Below are positions 35,547 through 47,700 of a stretch of 64,000 nucleotides of DNA, one piece after another. The notes under the pieces were generated by a model that saw only the letters and a program-made list of their open reading frames with translations, had not been told where the DNA came from and ran no database searches. This DNA is from Echeneis naucrates (taxonomy: Eukaryota > Chordata > Actinopteri > Carangiformes > Echeneidae). Numbering within the stretch: position 1 is the first letter of the stretch; every line of letters begins with the position of its first letter. A program made the position numbers and the translations under genes. Location: contig NC_042519.1 in the NCBI RefSeq assembly GCF_900963305.1, positions 23,526,891 to 23,590,890 on the forward strand, given 5' to 3'.

Positions 35547-38500
35547 ACACATCAGGAAAAGTTAAGCTGTATCAGAGATGATCGTCTGAGCTGCAGGTGG
35601 ATTTTCACACTGCCGGCCACAAGACGTTTACTATAAAATCACACCTTCCCTTCATCCCTTCCCTCCTTCCTTCCGTCCTCTCCTTCCTTCCCTCCTTCCT
35701 TCCTTCCTCTCCTTCCCTCCCTCCCTCCTTCCTTCCGTCCTCTCCTTCCTTCCTTCCTTCCTTCCTTCCTCTCCTTCCCTCCCTCCTTCCTTCCTTCCTT
35801 CCTCTCCTTCCCTCCCTCCCTCCTTCCTTCCGTCCTCTCCTTCCTTCCTTCCTTCCTTCCTTCCTCTCCTTCCCTCCCTCCTTCCTTCCTTCCTTCCTCT
35901 CCTTCCCTCCCTCCCTCCTTCCTTCCGTCCTCTCCTTCCTTCCTTCCTTCCTTCCTTCCTCTCCTTCCCTCCCTCCTTCCTTCCTTCCTTCCTCTCCTTC
36001 CCTCCCTCCCTCCTTCCTTCCGTCCTCTCCTTCCTTCCTTCCTTCCTTCCTCTCCTTCCCTCCCTCCCTCCTTCCTTCCGTCCTCTCCTTCCTTCCTTCC
36101 TTCCTTCCTTCCTCTCCTTCCCTCCCTCCTTCCTTCCTTCCTTCCTCTCCTTCCCTCCCTCCCTCCTTCCTTCCGTCCTCTCCTTCCTTCCTTCCTTCCT
36201 TCCTTCCTTCCTTCCTTCTCTCCCTTTGAACAAACCAGACTTTCTCCTGACTGCAGTCTGACACTTTCCCTACCCTGAATTATTTGTTTCTAATTTTGAC
36301 CTGTCTGTCTGTTTTCTGTCTACCTGCTGATATGAAACTGTCTCTCTTCAGCGATCAGACCCGGTCTGGCAGGTTACCTGGTCCTGTTGTTGCGGCTGGA
36401 GAACCGCCCACTGCTCTGCACCGTCTTGTTCTGGAACAGAACGTCTCCGCTGTCGTTGCGTTTGCGGCCCAGAGTGAACTCCAGCGTCTCGTTCAGGCCG
36501 TAGTCCCGCTCCAGGCTGCTCAGGTCGAACTGGCCCACCTCTGACGAGAAGAAGCCATCTCCCTCCGTCAGCAGATGATTGGTGGAGATGTTGATGAGCA
36601 GCTCGTCGGGGCTGAGTCGGCCCTCCAGCAGGACCCTCCAGATGAGGTTTGGAGAATCTGCTCCTGGATCCAGGGGTCCACCGGCTGGGGCAGGTTTGGC
36701 CGTGCTCCCTGAGAGGCTGCTGTTTCCTTCTGATGAGACAAAAGGACAAAAGGAACAATCGAGACAATCTGATGGAGCTTCAAAGTAGCTTTGAACACAA
36801 ACTCAGATTAACAGAGATAAAAAAAAATATTATTCCTGCACCTTGAAAATTCATTTGAACTTTTTATCTCATCTGGAAATCAGAAGAAGCCATAAATGGA
36901 GAGAAGGTGGCGCTGAGGAAGACTGATGTGAATCTGACCTGCTCTGTCAATCACACAGTAGCCCCGCCCCTAACCCCCCCCCCCCCCTTTCTGGTCTATT
37001 TAGCTCTAAATGGAGCATCATTTAAAAAATGAACGTCATGTTGTATTGACATTTTCCCATAGACGTCAATACAAACATCAGAACCAACCTGTGGAGTTTC
37101 CTCCTGTTGGTCATCAGAGAGAGTCCAGGTCCAGGTTTATAAATAGGTTTAGCATCGCAAGATTCAAATTGGAAATTTGTAAATTTAAACTTTCTCTCGA
37201 AACTTTAGAGCCGACGAAACCCGTCGAAGGAGGAATAAAAGAGAAACGTCGGTCGTGCGACGTCAGGCTGAGTAGAAAAGGAATGGCCCAGACACTCAGC
37301 TTGTTTCAAAAAAGGGGAAAACACCACAAAACTCTGAATATTTCATCCACCCCTGATCTTCTATATGAGTCCACACTATGAATAATGCAGAACTCCAGAG
37401 GCCGAACTCTCGTCACACCCAGAGAGACGAAAGAGAGCGCCGTGGTTCAAACTCTGACCTATTTTATCTCGCCTTCTGATTCATCGTCCATCTTCCAGCA
37501 CGTTGTGTCTGTCTGTGTTTGTGAGTCAGAGGAAGCGTGTTTGTGTGTTTATGGAGGCTGTGCATCAAAACAGGACATCAGTTGAAGGGCACCTGTAAAT
37601 TTTGGGGCAGCTGCTCCATCCTGGTCACAGTCGATGGCCGCCGTCTCCTCGTACACCTCGTTGGTCTCTTGGCCCTTCTGCCCGTCTCCACCAGCCGGGT
37701 CCAGCGGGCTTTGGGGGGCCGCCTGGTCGTAGACGCTGCTGTTGGAGGACAGCAGCGTTCCCATCTCCACAGACGCCTCTCCGGCCGAGGTGTCCGACCC
37801 GGTGTAGACGGGAGGGGGCGGGATCGGAGGCAGGGAGTCACGGAGGACGGTGTATTCGTAGGTGATGTACGGAGTCCGACCGTTCTGGTTCCACACCTGA
37901 GCCAGGAGAGGAGTGGAGGTGATAAACCAAACCAGGACCGGATCAACAGACCTTTACATGCTTTTACACACAGCATCAAACATACCGAGGAGACGAACAG
38001 TTCAGCTCAAATCTGTAAATTTACTTCAGGTGGAGACATTCTCAGGCTGCAGCAGTGAATCCTGGGATATGTTGGGCTTGAGTATTACCCCTCCATGATG
38101 TCGGTTTGTGAGCGGCCATTTTGGAGTCTCTACTTTCTAATTTGTTTGTCAGCCATCTTGGTTTTTTGAAACCAGTAGAAACCAGATTAGGACGCAAAGG
38201 TGGATCTGACTTGATTAGCCCCGCCCCCTAACCCCTCCCCTTTCCCTCTAAATGAACATCATTTTGTATTTCAGGAAGAGGAGGGACATTTTCCCATAAA
38301 CTTCAATGCAACCTGACTTTCCAACCACTGGAGTCGACCCCCGTTTCCTGTTGGCAGAGACGAACCGGCCGAGTCGCGGTACGATCCCGGAGGATCTATC
38401 AAACGTGGCCTGTGACCCGGAGGCGGTTCAGGATTTATGTGGACTGTCAGAGCCCGACACCAGCACTCAATCAGAGCCCCAGAACCAAAACCTTTCAGTA

Positions 38501-41500
38501 ACATCTTCGTCATTTTCTCAGAAAAGAGGAGACGACACTTCAGGCATCGCAGCCTTCATCACACATGAGCATCCAGCTGCCAGGAAACATGTTGGCAGCC
38601 CCCCCCCGAACAAACACTGCTTCATGAGTCAGCAGTCTTCGTCAGAGGGACCTTTATTGAGTTAACAACAGCAGCCTTAAGCTTAAATTCCTCCGCTTCT
38701 TAATTTACAATCATCCAACAGAGCCTGCCAAGGCCAACACAACAAATATGCCTTTGTTTCAGTAATTTAAAGGCTTGATGGAGAGCTAAGTGTAATGAGC
38801 AGTTTGTTAGGTGTGCCGGGGGGGTTCCTCCTAAAACCGGTCTGAATGAGTTGAACTCGACACCTACAGTTTCTTTTCTGTTTTTTCACTCAGTAAACAC
38901 AAAACAAGCTTATCAGTTATTCTCATTGTTATCACAAATGTTTCCTTGTTTTATAGATAAAAACTGAAAACCAGTATAACCAAAGAAAAGTTCCAGACAA
39001 GTGTTTGGGCCGCTAAAGATCTGGGGCCCCTGGAGGTGTTTGGGCCCCTGGGCAGTGGCATCTTAGCAGGTGAGCAGCTACGCTAATGTTGCTTCTGTCC
39101 ACGTCTCTCTGTCTTTATTCTGTCAACACAATAAACTCTGAAGCAAACAGGACTGATCCAGAGACTCTGACAGCTCGGCCTCTGAAGGAAATGACCATTT
39201 CAAAATTTTTGTCAAACATCAGCTCCATCTGCCAGGTCCAGTAAGGTCCTACCAAGTTCTGTCAGGTCCCGTCAGGTCCAGTAAGGTCCTATCAAGTTCT
39301 GTCAGGTCCTATCAGGTCCAGTAAGGTCCTATCAAGTTCTGTCAGGTCCTATCAGGTCCAGTAAGGTCCTATAAAGTTCTGTCAGGTCCCGTCAGGTCCC
39401 GTCAGGTCCTGTCAGGTCCTATCAAGTTCTGTCAGGTCCTATCAGGTCCAGTCAGGTCCCATCAGGTCCTATCAAGTTCTGTCAGGTCCCGTCAGGTCCG
39501 GTCATGTCCTGTCAGGTCCCATCAGGTCCTATCAAGTTCTGTCAGGTCCCCTCAGGTCCGGTCAGGTCCGGTCAGGTCCGGTCAGGTCCCCTCAGGTCCC
39601 CTCAGGTCCCGTCAGGTCCGGTCAGGTCCGGTCAGGTCCCTGTGACAGAGGGTGTTGAAGGAGGTCAGGTGTACCAGAATGTTGATGGCCTGATCGATGG
39701 GGCCTTTGGCGACAATGTACTCGATCCCGGTCTCGTACACGTCCATGGGCCGGCGGTACTTAAAGATGGTGCCAGCAGCGTGGAAGTTCTGAGGACTGTC
39801 CACCTTGTAGGCGCCATTGAAGAAGAAGTTTCCCGCCTGGTCGGTCACAGCTGTGGAAGGAGGCGGCAGACATTTTGAATTTATCGTTACACAGGTGTAC
39901 GGGAAGAAGGCCTACCCACCCAGAACATCAGCTGACTTCTTCCTCTCGATGATCTGGATGTCCCAGGATCCCTCTGGGATTTGGGTGATGAAAGAGTAAC
40001 CTTGAAAACAGCAGGTGGCGAACATTAGCGGCCTATGGAGGCTCGGTTAAAGAGCGAGGGGGCGGGGCAGCTGAGCTCACCCAGAGTCGTGGCGCCACGG
40101 CGGAAGTTTCCAGTGACTCTACTGCAGCTGCTGCCATCGCCCTGACAGACGCCACACTTATCCAACGTGTTGGAGGAAAACAGCACGCCGTCGCATCCGA
40201 TGGGCTGAGCGGCAGAGCACAGTCATATTTTACCAGGAATTATAAATAAATCAGCTGGAATGATGAGCCAGGAGACGAAAGGTGACGGGAAATGATTGAA
40301 TGTCAAATGAATGTATCACAGGAGGAAATCTGACAGTTGCTGTTTCTGATAATCTTGTGTTTTCATATTAACTGACCCAGAGGTCGAGGTTCAGTCTTTG
40401 AACGACCTTTGACCCTTTCATTGGATTCATGCAGAACCTGGACCTGGTTTAGGATCACACTCTTTTTCTGGGACTTTGCCGTCATGTCACGTCCGGCTGG
40501 AGCGTCTCGAACGGCGCTGAAGGAAACAACGTACGAAGCGACCGAGAAGCTGGACTCACCTCACACTTACCGTCCACGCAGACGCCACGGTAGCTGCTGT
40601 ACTTGCAGGAAGTGCCATCTCGCGCCGTCACCATCAGCTGCCTCTGGCCGTCCGTCGTGGTGCAGTGGAGGTCACAGGGGTTACTGGAGATGTGGACGTA
40701 GTCATCTGGGGCGGAGCACAAAGGTCAAAGGTCATGTCTCTACTGGTGGAAAGGTTTCAGATTATCATTAGTTATCTTTACCCTGTACGGGTGTTCTGGT
40801 CCAGTCTGAGGGAATGATTCACTGCAGTGTGTCCTGAAATAGCCCCTCCCAGTGGTGCTCCTACCTGACGTTGTGTCTTGGTTGACTTTAGATTTGGGTT
40901 CAAATGAGTAATCCCTCAATGTTAGCTGATACCTGCTGTCATGGTTAACGTGAAAAAAGGGTAAGGTGGCGTGAACACGGCTTTCCTGTGCCAGCTTCCT
41001 CCTGATCTGGACTTTGTGGCTCTACAAACTACAACAAAACCTGGCGATGACATCACAGGGATGTGAGAAATCGGGACCCGCCATCTGAACTTGAGTTTTT
41101 TTTCTCTTTTACAGACATTAAAAAGATTAGAGCCAATCAGACGACAGCAGAGACCTGATTCCCCTCCGGCGTGTTTGAAGGCGTGAAGCTTACCCGGATA
41201 CAGAGGTTTCCACTGGTAGTTCCTCCCGTTGTACAGCTGGGAGTTGAAGGACCAGCACTGCTCCTCCCTGAAGCTCCGCCCCGTGGCGGGACATTCCTGC
41301 AGAGCAGAGACTCGTAAACGCTTCTTTCTGCGCAGACACGTCCGGTCAGGAAGTGTGTGACTCACCTTCGTGTTGCACAGGTGATATTTCTTGGCGGTTC
41401 CCGTGCAGGTCATGTTGTCCTTCCCAGCAGCAACTTTCTTTCTTTGGACAGAAAACGATTCAAGAGTTAACACCGAAAGACAACTCATCCAATCTGTGAC

Positions 41501-43644
41501 GCTAATTTAAAAGGTGGATGTGCGACTTTAATATCAGTCTGAGGTTGGATCTGGTTACCGTGGCAACCGTGTGTGAGACTGACCTCTGTTTGAGGCAGTG
41601 TCTCTCCTGAGACATCACCCCCCCTCCACAGGTTCGAGTGCAGGCCGTCCACTTGGCCCACTCCCCCCACCAGTACGTGGTCACCTCCAGCTCGTCCTCC
41701 AGACTGTTGGAGGCGACACCATCCTCCTGCACACACACACACACACACACACACACTCCCAGTTTTGTGCGCAGGAAGTAAATAAACAGCGGATTTATTT
41801 GCCCTCTTCTTCGCCACATGATTGAATGAATCAGGGCCATGAAGGGAAACATTTGAAATGTGGCTGCACAATGGAAACCACACGGCGCTGTGCAGAGCAG
41901 ACTGTCCCTGCAGCAGGTCACACTGGATTAGAGAGAAGGTTGTTGTTGTTGTCTGTTTTATATGTGACCTTTAACATCTGCCTAACCGTGTTGACCTTCA
42001 GTGGCTGAAGGTACTGAAGTCACTGACAGTTCAAATGAAGGAGTTTTTATCGTCTTTGTCGTTTGTCAAGATGTAAAGGTCTGTATTTTGACTTCTCTGG
42101 TCCTTTATTTTGAAGGAACTGGTCCAGGTGGGCGGGGCTTGGACAATGATTGCTTTAATGTGACATAACAAAGTTCCAGATGTCCTGACGGCTCAGTCTC
42201 TGAATAGACTGTGTGAGACTTAACGACAAATCAAATCCCTTCAGACCAGATGGACCGTACTGTATCTGCAGGTTTTCAGAAAGCCGTAGGTCAGCTAGTT
42301 CGAGCAGTGAAACATCAGAGCGTCGTTGGTCACAGCCAAACAGAGTCACGGCGTGTGAACGTCGGAGGAACATTTCACACATTCCTGGTGTGCAGCAGCA
42401 TTAATTCAGGGCCATGGCTGCGTCCCTTCACTCAGACAGATTCATCAGAGCGGCTTGGAATGTGACCAAGGTGCCTTGTAAAGGTGAGACAGGCTGGAAA
42501 TACCAGACAGGGAGCGTAAGAGGAGCAGAGAGAGGCTGAAGAGGGACAGATAAGGCACCGACAGATCGATACGATCCCTTTTAAATACGATCGACATCTG
42601 CAGCTCTTTGTGCATAAAATCATTTAGATAATCAGATTTTACACATCTGTTAATGACAGCGTCTCAGTATTTTTAGGTTCCTTCCTCAAGAAGAAAGAAA
42701 GACATGATCTGATCGAATTGGACAAACTTTCATTTGCAGACAAGATGTTTCTGGTTGCAGAAAAAAAACCTGTATGTGGCTGAATGTCTGGTTGAATATC
42801 AATGAGTTTGGCTCTCTGCAGGATCAGGTCCTGACAAGTGATCCAGCCTGCCTGGTGCAGACCAGACGCCGCGATGCAAATCTAAATAGTCTGGAGACTT
42901 TGAGCGATGTCGTCTTCATCTTTCCCGTCACTGCGGAGGACGAGCGTGTTTTCTCATTCTTTCCTGTCAGCAGGTGAACGCTGAGCTGCTTCAGCGGACT
43001 CGAGGTTAAACTGGGTTTGTGAGGAACAGTTCACGTTCAGTTTATTTCCGTCTGTACTTCATAAACAGTTTGAATGTGATCCTGTGCTGGTAATGAGTCG
43101 ACCCAGCTGCTGCCGGACTTCAGGAACATCCGGAAGACGCCTTCATTTAAGTTTTGCTATGTAACACTGACGTTTTGAAGCTGTCAGGTTTTGTTCTCGT
43201 CCTAACACGAATGAAATCCAACAAAACGTCGCTGCCATTCTGTGTCAAAGTGATGTTGGTGTGTCGGTCATAACGAACGCTGAAACATTCAGTAGATGAC
43301 CTCAGAGCCTCCGAGCAGTTCAGGGCCTCGTGTCGTTTTTAACGTTCAATCATCTGTAAAGTCAAACACTGCCGTTGGACTCACTGACTCTTCGTCTCTT
43401 CACAGTTTATGTTTCGGACAAATATCAGACATGATCAGCCGACTTCCTAACCTAACCCCAACCCTGTCGGTGTTAGAGAATCAACGTGTGTGAGACTTGG
43501 TGGTGTGTTCAGTGACATTTGTGGCCGAGTGTTGTTCACCTGCAGCCCCCGGGTGGACAAGTTCCCCATCGAGACGGTCAGCGTCAGGAAGCCCAGCAGG
43601 ACCAGGACCGTCTCCCTGCACTGTTCCCATGACCACACCCTCAT
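32729..43644 (-). CDS. adamtsl2: ADAMTS-like 2 (Adamtsl2), 18 coding exons
   Basis: Secreted matrix glycoprotein without protease domain; in mammals it binds LTBP1 and fibrillin microfibrils and dampens TGF-beta signalling (human gene: geleophysic dysplasia). Exons: 43644-43540, 41726-41584, 41441-41366, 41296-41194, 40705-40560, 40204-40081, 40000-39920, 39850-39675, 37896-37593, 36729-36378, 35493-35390, 35265-35139, 35064-34851, 34642-34487, 33760-33590, 33512-33336, 33083-32939, 32856-32729. They sum to 2832 bases, 943 residues (human 951). Order: signal peptide 1-25; first thrombospondin repeat near 55-100 ([18 protein letters not shown]); Cys-rich part ([28 protein letters not shown]); spacer ([17 protein letters not shown]); variable glycosylated part in exons 9-10; six further thrombospondin repeats (for example [32 protein letters not shown]); PLAC domain ([16 protein letters not shown]). 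All borders are GT-AG. Confidence 0.96.
34675..34800 (+). repeat. Dispersed repeat family B, in adamtsl2 intron 13
   Basis: GTGATGTCACAACAGAACAG then CTTCAAAATAAAAGACTGG. It fills much of the short intron between exons 13 and 14. Confidence 0.6.
35496..35542. repeat. (CA)n abutting adamtsl2 exon 11 acceptor
   Basis: On the transcribed strand this is (TG)n running straight into TCAG at 35497-35494, with no pyrimidine tract between. Confidence 0.95.
35648..36227. repeat. CCTT/CCCT minisatellite in adamtsl2 intron 10, 95-bp higher-order unit
   Basis: Pure polypyrimidine on the plus strand except for a G in CCGTCC, which recurs at 35735, 35830, 35925, 36020, 36078 and 36173, that is mostly every 95 bases. 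The transcribed strand is (GGAA)n-like polypurine. Long open frames (Lys-Glu-Gly-Arg or Leu-Pro-Ser repeats) are artefacts. Confidence 0.95.
36940..37090 (+). repeat. Dispersed repeat family A, in adamtsl2 intron 9
   Basis: CAGTAGCCCCGCCCCTAAC, poly-C, GGAGCATCATTTAAAAAATG, CATGTTGTATTGAC, CCCATAGACGTCAATACAA. Confidence 0.75.
38088..38340 (+). repeat. Dispersed repeat family A with its left part, adamtsl2 intron 8
   Basis: Longest left end in the window: CCTCCATGATGTC, GCGGCCATTTTGGAG, CAGCCATCTTGG, then TAGCCCCGCCCCCTAACCC, TGAACATCATTTTGTATTTC, CCCATAAACTTCAATGCAA and ACTGGAGTCGACCCCC. It shows that the CCATTTTGGAG part belongs to the same family. Confidence 0.7.
39232..39640. repeat. 10-bp minisatellite (GTCAGGTCCN)n in adamtsl2 intron 8
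   Basis: About 41 units of exactly 10 bases. In the left half four variants form a 40-base higher-order unit (GTAAGGTCCT, ATCAAGTTCT, GTCAGGTCCT, ATCAGGTCCA); the right half is more uniform. It ends 34 bases from the donor of exon 8 (39674). On the transcribed strand each unit reads GGACCTGAC. Confidence 0.95.
41729..41756. repeat. (CA)n abutting adamtsl2 exon 2 acceptor
   Basis: On the transcribed strand (TG)n runs into GCAG directly before exon 2 at 41726, again in the place of the pyrimidine tract. Confidence 0.95.
42060..42230 (-). repeat. Dispersed repeat family B, in adamtsl2 intron 1
   Basis: Reverse copy: TTGACTTCTCTGGTCCTTT, ATTTTGAAGGA, and AATGTGACATAACAAAGTTC. Confidence 0.6.
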
Positions 43645-44579
43645 CCTGGGTCAGAGAGAGAGGGGGGGGGTAAGGGCAAATAAGAGAAAAACATGGAGGC
43701 AAAAGACAATGCTTCAGGAAGCGTCATCACATTTCAAGGATTAATTCAGACTTATATGCACGATACAACAATCAAGGTGTTGTATCGCAGGGACCGACAT
43801 ATTTCATGTATTTAATATACACGATGGGTGACAACAACACTCTGACCAAACACACAACACAAACTTTCAAACGTTCTGTGAATCCACAAGCAGTTCTGCT
43901 GTACTTGCTGCTATCTGTGTTTGAATCTTGTGAAACACCCTCCTGTCTCTGTAAAGGCAGCAGAACCCCCCCACAGATCTTCTGGAAGGTGAAGGATTTC
44001 ACAGAACAATCAGAAAGGAAATATTACAACCACAAATGTCTTCTTGTGGCGTAAAAAAAAAGAAAAAGAAAACTTCAGGCCCTTCTGTGGGTTTGGAAGC
44101 TGAGAAGCCTCAAAAACAGCCAGATGTCTCAGCAGTCTGCTTCCATCCACGACTCACACGAGCGTCTGGACGTGGAGTTCATTACTTCTGCTGATATTTC
44201 CCTCCGTGCCCTTCAGCCTTTGTTAAAGACTCATCACCGGGAGCTTCCATGCTCCAGCAGCTTTCTGGCCCCACGTTCCCGCCATTAATCATAAAGTTGG
44301 CCGCTCTGTTTGGTGAAAACGTCACGTGCACGACGTGGAGCACTTGATATATGCCTGTTGATTATCCGTCATCACCGACGGGACACAAGGCAGACGGACT
44401 GCACTGTAATCTTCATGGTTGTAAAAGTGGGCGTTTGTTTTGCTCAGACAGAAGAACCCGTCCGCTAAAGCCTTAATTCCTCATCTTCTGAAACACACAG
44501 AGGCGTGAAGTTCAGACCAATGCAGAACTTAGATCAGTGACTTCTACTCACGATTCTCAGTTTAAGATTTATAGATTTT

Positions 44580-44745
44580 TCTACCGATTTTTCTCTAAAT
44601 GGAGCGATTGTTCAAAATTTAAACATGGTGTTGTACTGAAGACTGTAAACTGAGACCGTTTACTGAGGAGGAGGAGGGACATTTTCCCATAGACTTCAAT
44701 CCGACTTCTATCTGCTGCTCATGGTCGTTAGATGGAAGATAGATT
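44580..44745 (+). repeat. Dispersed repeat family A, forward copy
   Basis: TTTTTCTCTAAATGGAGC, ACATGGTGTTGTACTGAAG, CCCATAGACTTCAATCCGA, CATGGTCGTTAGATGG. Confidence 0.7.
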
Positions 44746-47700
44746 CAGGTCATTGTTTTTTGTCTATTGTCTTGGGTTCTGCCTGCCTCCACCAAAGATC
44801 TGCTGTGTTGTGGTGCTTTATTTGTCTCCCAAAAACCTGTAAAAGTGGAAGAAAATAAATGAATAAAGGTGTAATCCTCGGGCTCTTAGTCAGCGCTGCT
44901 CTCTGCCATTTGCTTTTCATTCCCAACCAATCTCAGGGAAGTTCGGAGGATCCACCCGTTGGAAGAGAAGTCCACGTCTGAAGGAGTCGTAATGAATCCA
45001 GTTTAGATTGAAAACAGCTGGAGGACAGCCAGACTGGCTCTGACCTAGTGAGACCTCAGGAGCTCTAATCTGGTTTAGCTTTGTACTTCTGATTGTTCCT
45101 GATGCCTCAAGCCTTTCCCACTGCGTCCTCCTGCAGGGACTCTTCCTCCGTGGACCAGCATCATAGCGTCCCTTCCATAACCAGAGGGGAGTGCTTAGAA
45201 AGCTCCAACCTGCCTCTAATTACTGCCGTAATTGCAGCAGAGCTGTATTTATGAGCGTGCAGAGATTACAGCATCAGGTCAGCTCTGCTGCAAACATAAC
45301 CCAGTACGAGCTGTCTGCCTTCCAAGCACGTCACAGCTAAACAACGGCACGGCAGAGCGAAGGCCGTTTTCTCAGACAATGCACGTCTGCGCCAAAACCA
45401 GCGTGCCGGCGGCAGGTATGTGAGTGTGCTGGCAGTCGGCGTTGGCGCTGGCAGGTGGAGGGTGACACAGACAGGCTGTTGAGAGGCCACGGGTGTTGGG
45501 AGACGGGAGTTGGACAGCAGAGGGGCCCATGTAAAAGTTAAACAAGTCTCAGTAGAGCTGGAAGAACCAAGGTAAGTTTCCCTGGACTCGACACAGGTAG
45601 GCCTTTGTCTGCTGCGCTATATGAAGGCAGCCTGTAAGGAAACGTAGATGTCAGACACACAGGAAAAGACTGTGTACTTAAAACCTCTGAGCCTGTATAG
45701 AGGACTCACTGAAGCAGTCTGCTCTGAAAAATGTGGATCCTGGTACTTTGTGGGGGTTTGGATTCATGAAGCAATGCAAAACAAACTAAAGCAACAACAA
45801 AAAAAAAATCATCCCTGTAATTCCTCCACTCCTGCAGCATAATCCAATTTCCTTTCTAAATTTACCAAAACATGTCATCACATTTCTCACCATTACGCCT
45901 CACTTCATTGTAAAAAACATAGTTTTAATAAAGGAAAAGAAGGTGAGACCATCTTTCTGTCAGTAAAATAAACTGACCAGAAGACGCTCGGCCTCACTGT
46001 CAGCCACCAGACCACCACACAAAGAGGCTGAATAAAAAGAAGCTTTATTAATTATCACATACATCCGTCTCTGTCTCGCGCGTCCATCAAAAAAATTTAG
46101 CCCACAAGCTAGCAAAAAATCAAAGGTCTTTGGAGAGCTTCTTCGGAAAAAGGAGAAGCTGTGTTTAAAAGACAATATCAGGAGTCCCACTTAAACACGC
46201 ATTCACAGCTAAATGAGCCAGTGAAGCCTTCAGAACATCATTCAGCCTCATGGTGAGTCGTGTGTCTGTACTCTTTGTTTTTATGTGTCTGTGAAATGAA
46301 AGCGGCTGGTGGCGTTGGGGACCGCTGGCAGAAAGTGGAAAACTATAAAAACATCTTGAGCTTTGAAGCTTGAACAGAATCCTGCTGCTTCAATGGACAT
46401 TCAGAAGTGTCGGCCCTCTGCATCAGGAATTTGACTTTGAAACACTCAGAGGCCGACGTGTTCACCTGCGGTCGACACAAATATATGCAAACGTACAACA
46501 GATGCAGAAACACACGTCTGAATCAGCAGCTTCTGGCGGAGCTGAAGGAGATCACGTACGTACACGTCGACTTCCACGTACACAGACGGAGTCCCGAGTC
46601 CTCAGGTCCAGTTAGGCAGCCTTGTTAAAATAAGCAAACAGCTCGTCTCGCCCTGTTTGCAGTCTGGCTTTCTCTGGCACTAAATATCAGTGACAGGTGT
46701 CTTAAAGCAGGCGCAGCAGCACCTGGACTTCATTATCCAACCAGACGCAGCTGGAGTCCCGCCAGCTGCCAAACACACACACTCAGTCAGACACAGCCAC
46801 ACATGTGTCTACGCTCAGCCAGCGGCGTGACTGAGTGCGCACACGTGCACAAGCTGTGTGCACGTACAGGTATGCAAACGCCTAGGCCCGAAAGTACACA
46901 CACACACACACACACACCGACTCCTACAGTTCTCACGCTGGACACTGCAGATTAATGTTGGTCATCAGAGCTGAACCTGCGTCCAGAACTCGTCCTCGTT
47001 TCATCAAAACGTCCAAATGTCCCCGTTCTGCTCTCCCTGCTTTGTCCTCGTTTGGCTCTTCACCACAGCGTCCTCACATTCCTCAGACTCCTGCCTCACC
47101 TCATCACACATCGTCTTTTTGTTCTCACTACATGTTTGCTTACATGGACTGTCTTCACTGAGACAGAGTGGGTGTCCTCATGCTGTCACAGATCCTGTTT
47201 CAGAGACGTCCTCACTTCACTGCAGAGGTTAGCTTTGACTGAGGACCTCCGATCGCTTTGTCATCGTGTGCCTCAACTACACGTCCTCGCTTCGCCCAAC
47301 AGTCCTCATCGTTTGGACTCCATGTGATGCCGGCTCAGTTGGGTGAATTCATTTTTCCTGTCCTCTCTTTGCCTGTTGTGTGGAAATGTCATCATTTCTC
47401 TAGAACATCCAAACACAATCCGGTGCAACACAAACAGTCCAAGTATAAGAGCCCACAAACACACACTGAAAACCAAAACGGGCTTGTTGCCTCTTGCTCA
47501 TCCAGACAGGGTCTTCCTCCGCCCCCCTCCCCCTTCCTGTCATCCAGCCGGGCGGGGAAGGCCCTCAGGACAAAAGTAAACACAGTCCCCTTGTCCTCTC
47601 CGTCCCCCCCTCCCTCTCCCCTGCGGCCCCCCGGGGCCCCTCGCCTCGCTGTCTTGTTTGTGTAGCGCCGGCAACCTCGGCAGGCAGACAGACAGCAGCA

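Noticed and set aside
35597-36264. Lys-Glu-Gly-Arg and Leu-Pro-Ser repeat frames
   Set aside because: They lie inside adamtsl2 intron 10 and mirror the CCTT array.
43446-43460. CCTAACCTAACCCC, telomere-like
   Set aside because: Only about two units and inside the first adamtsl2 intron.
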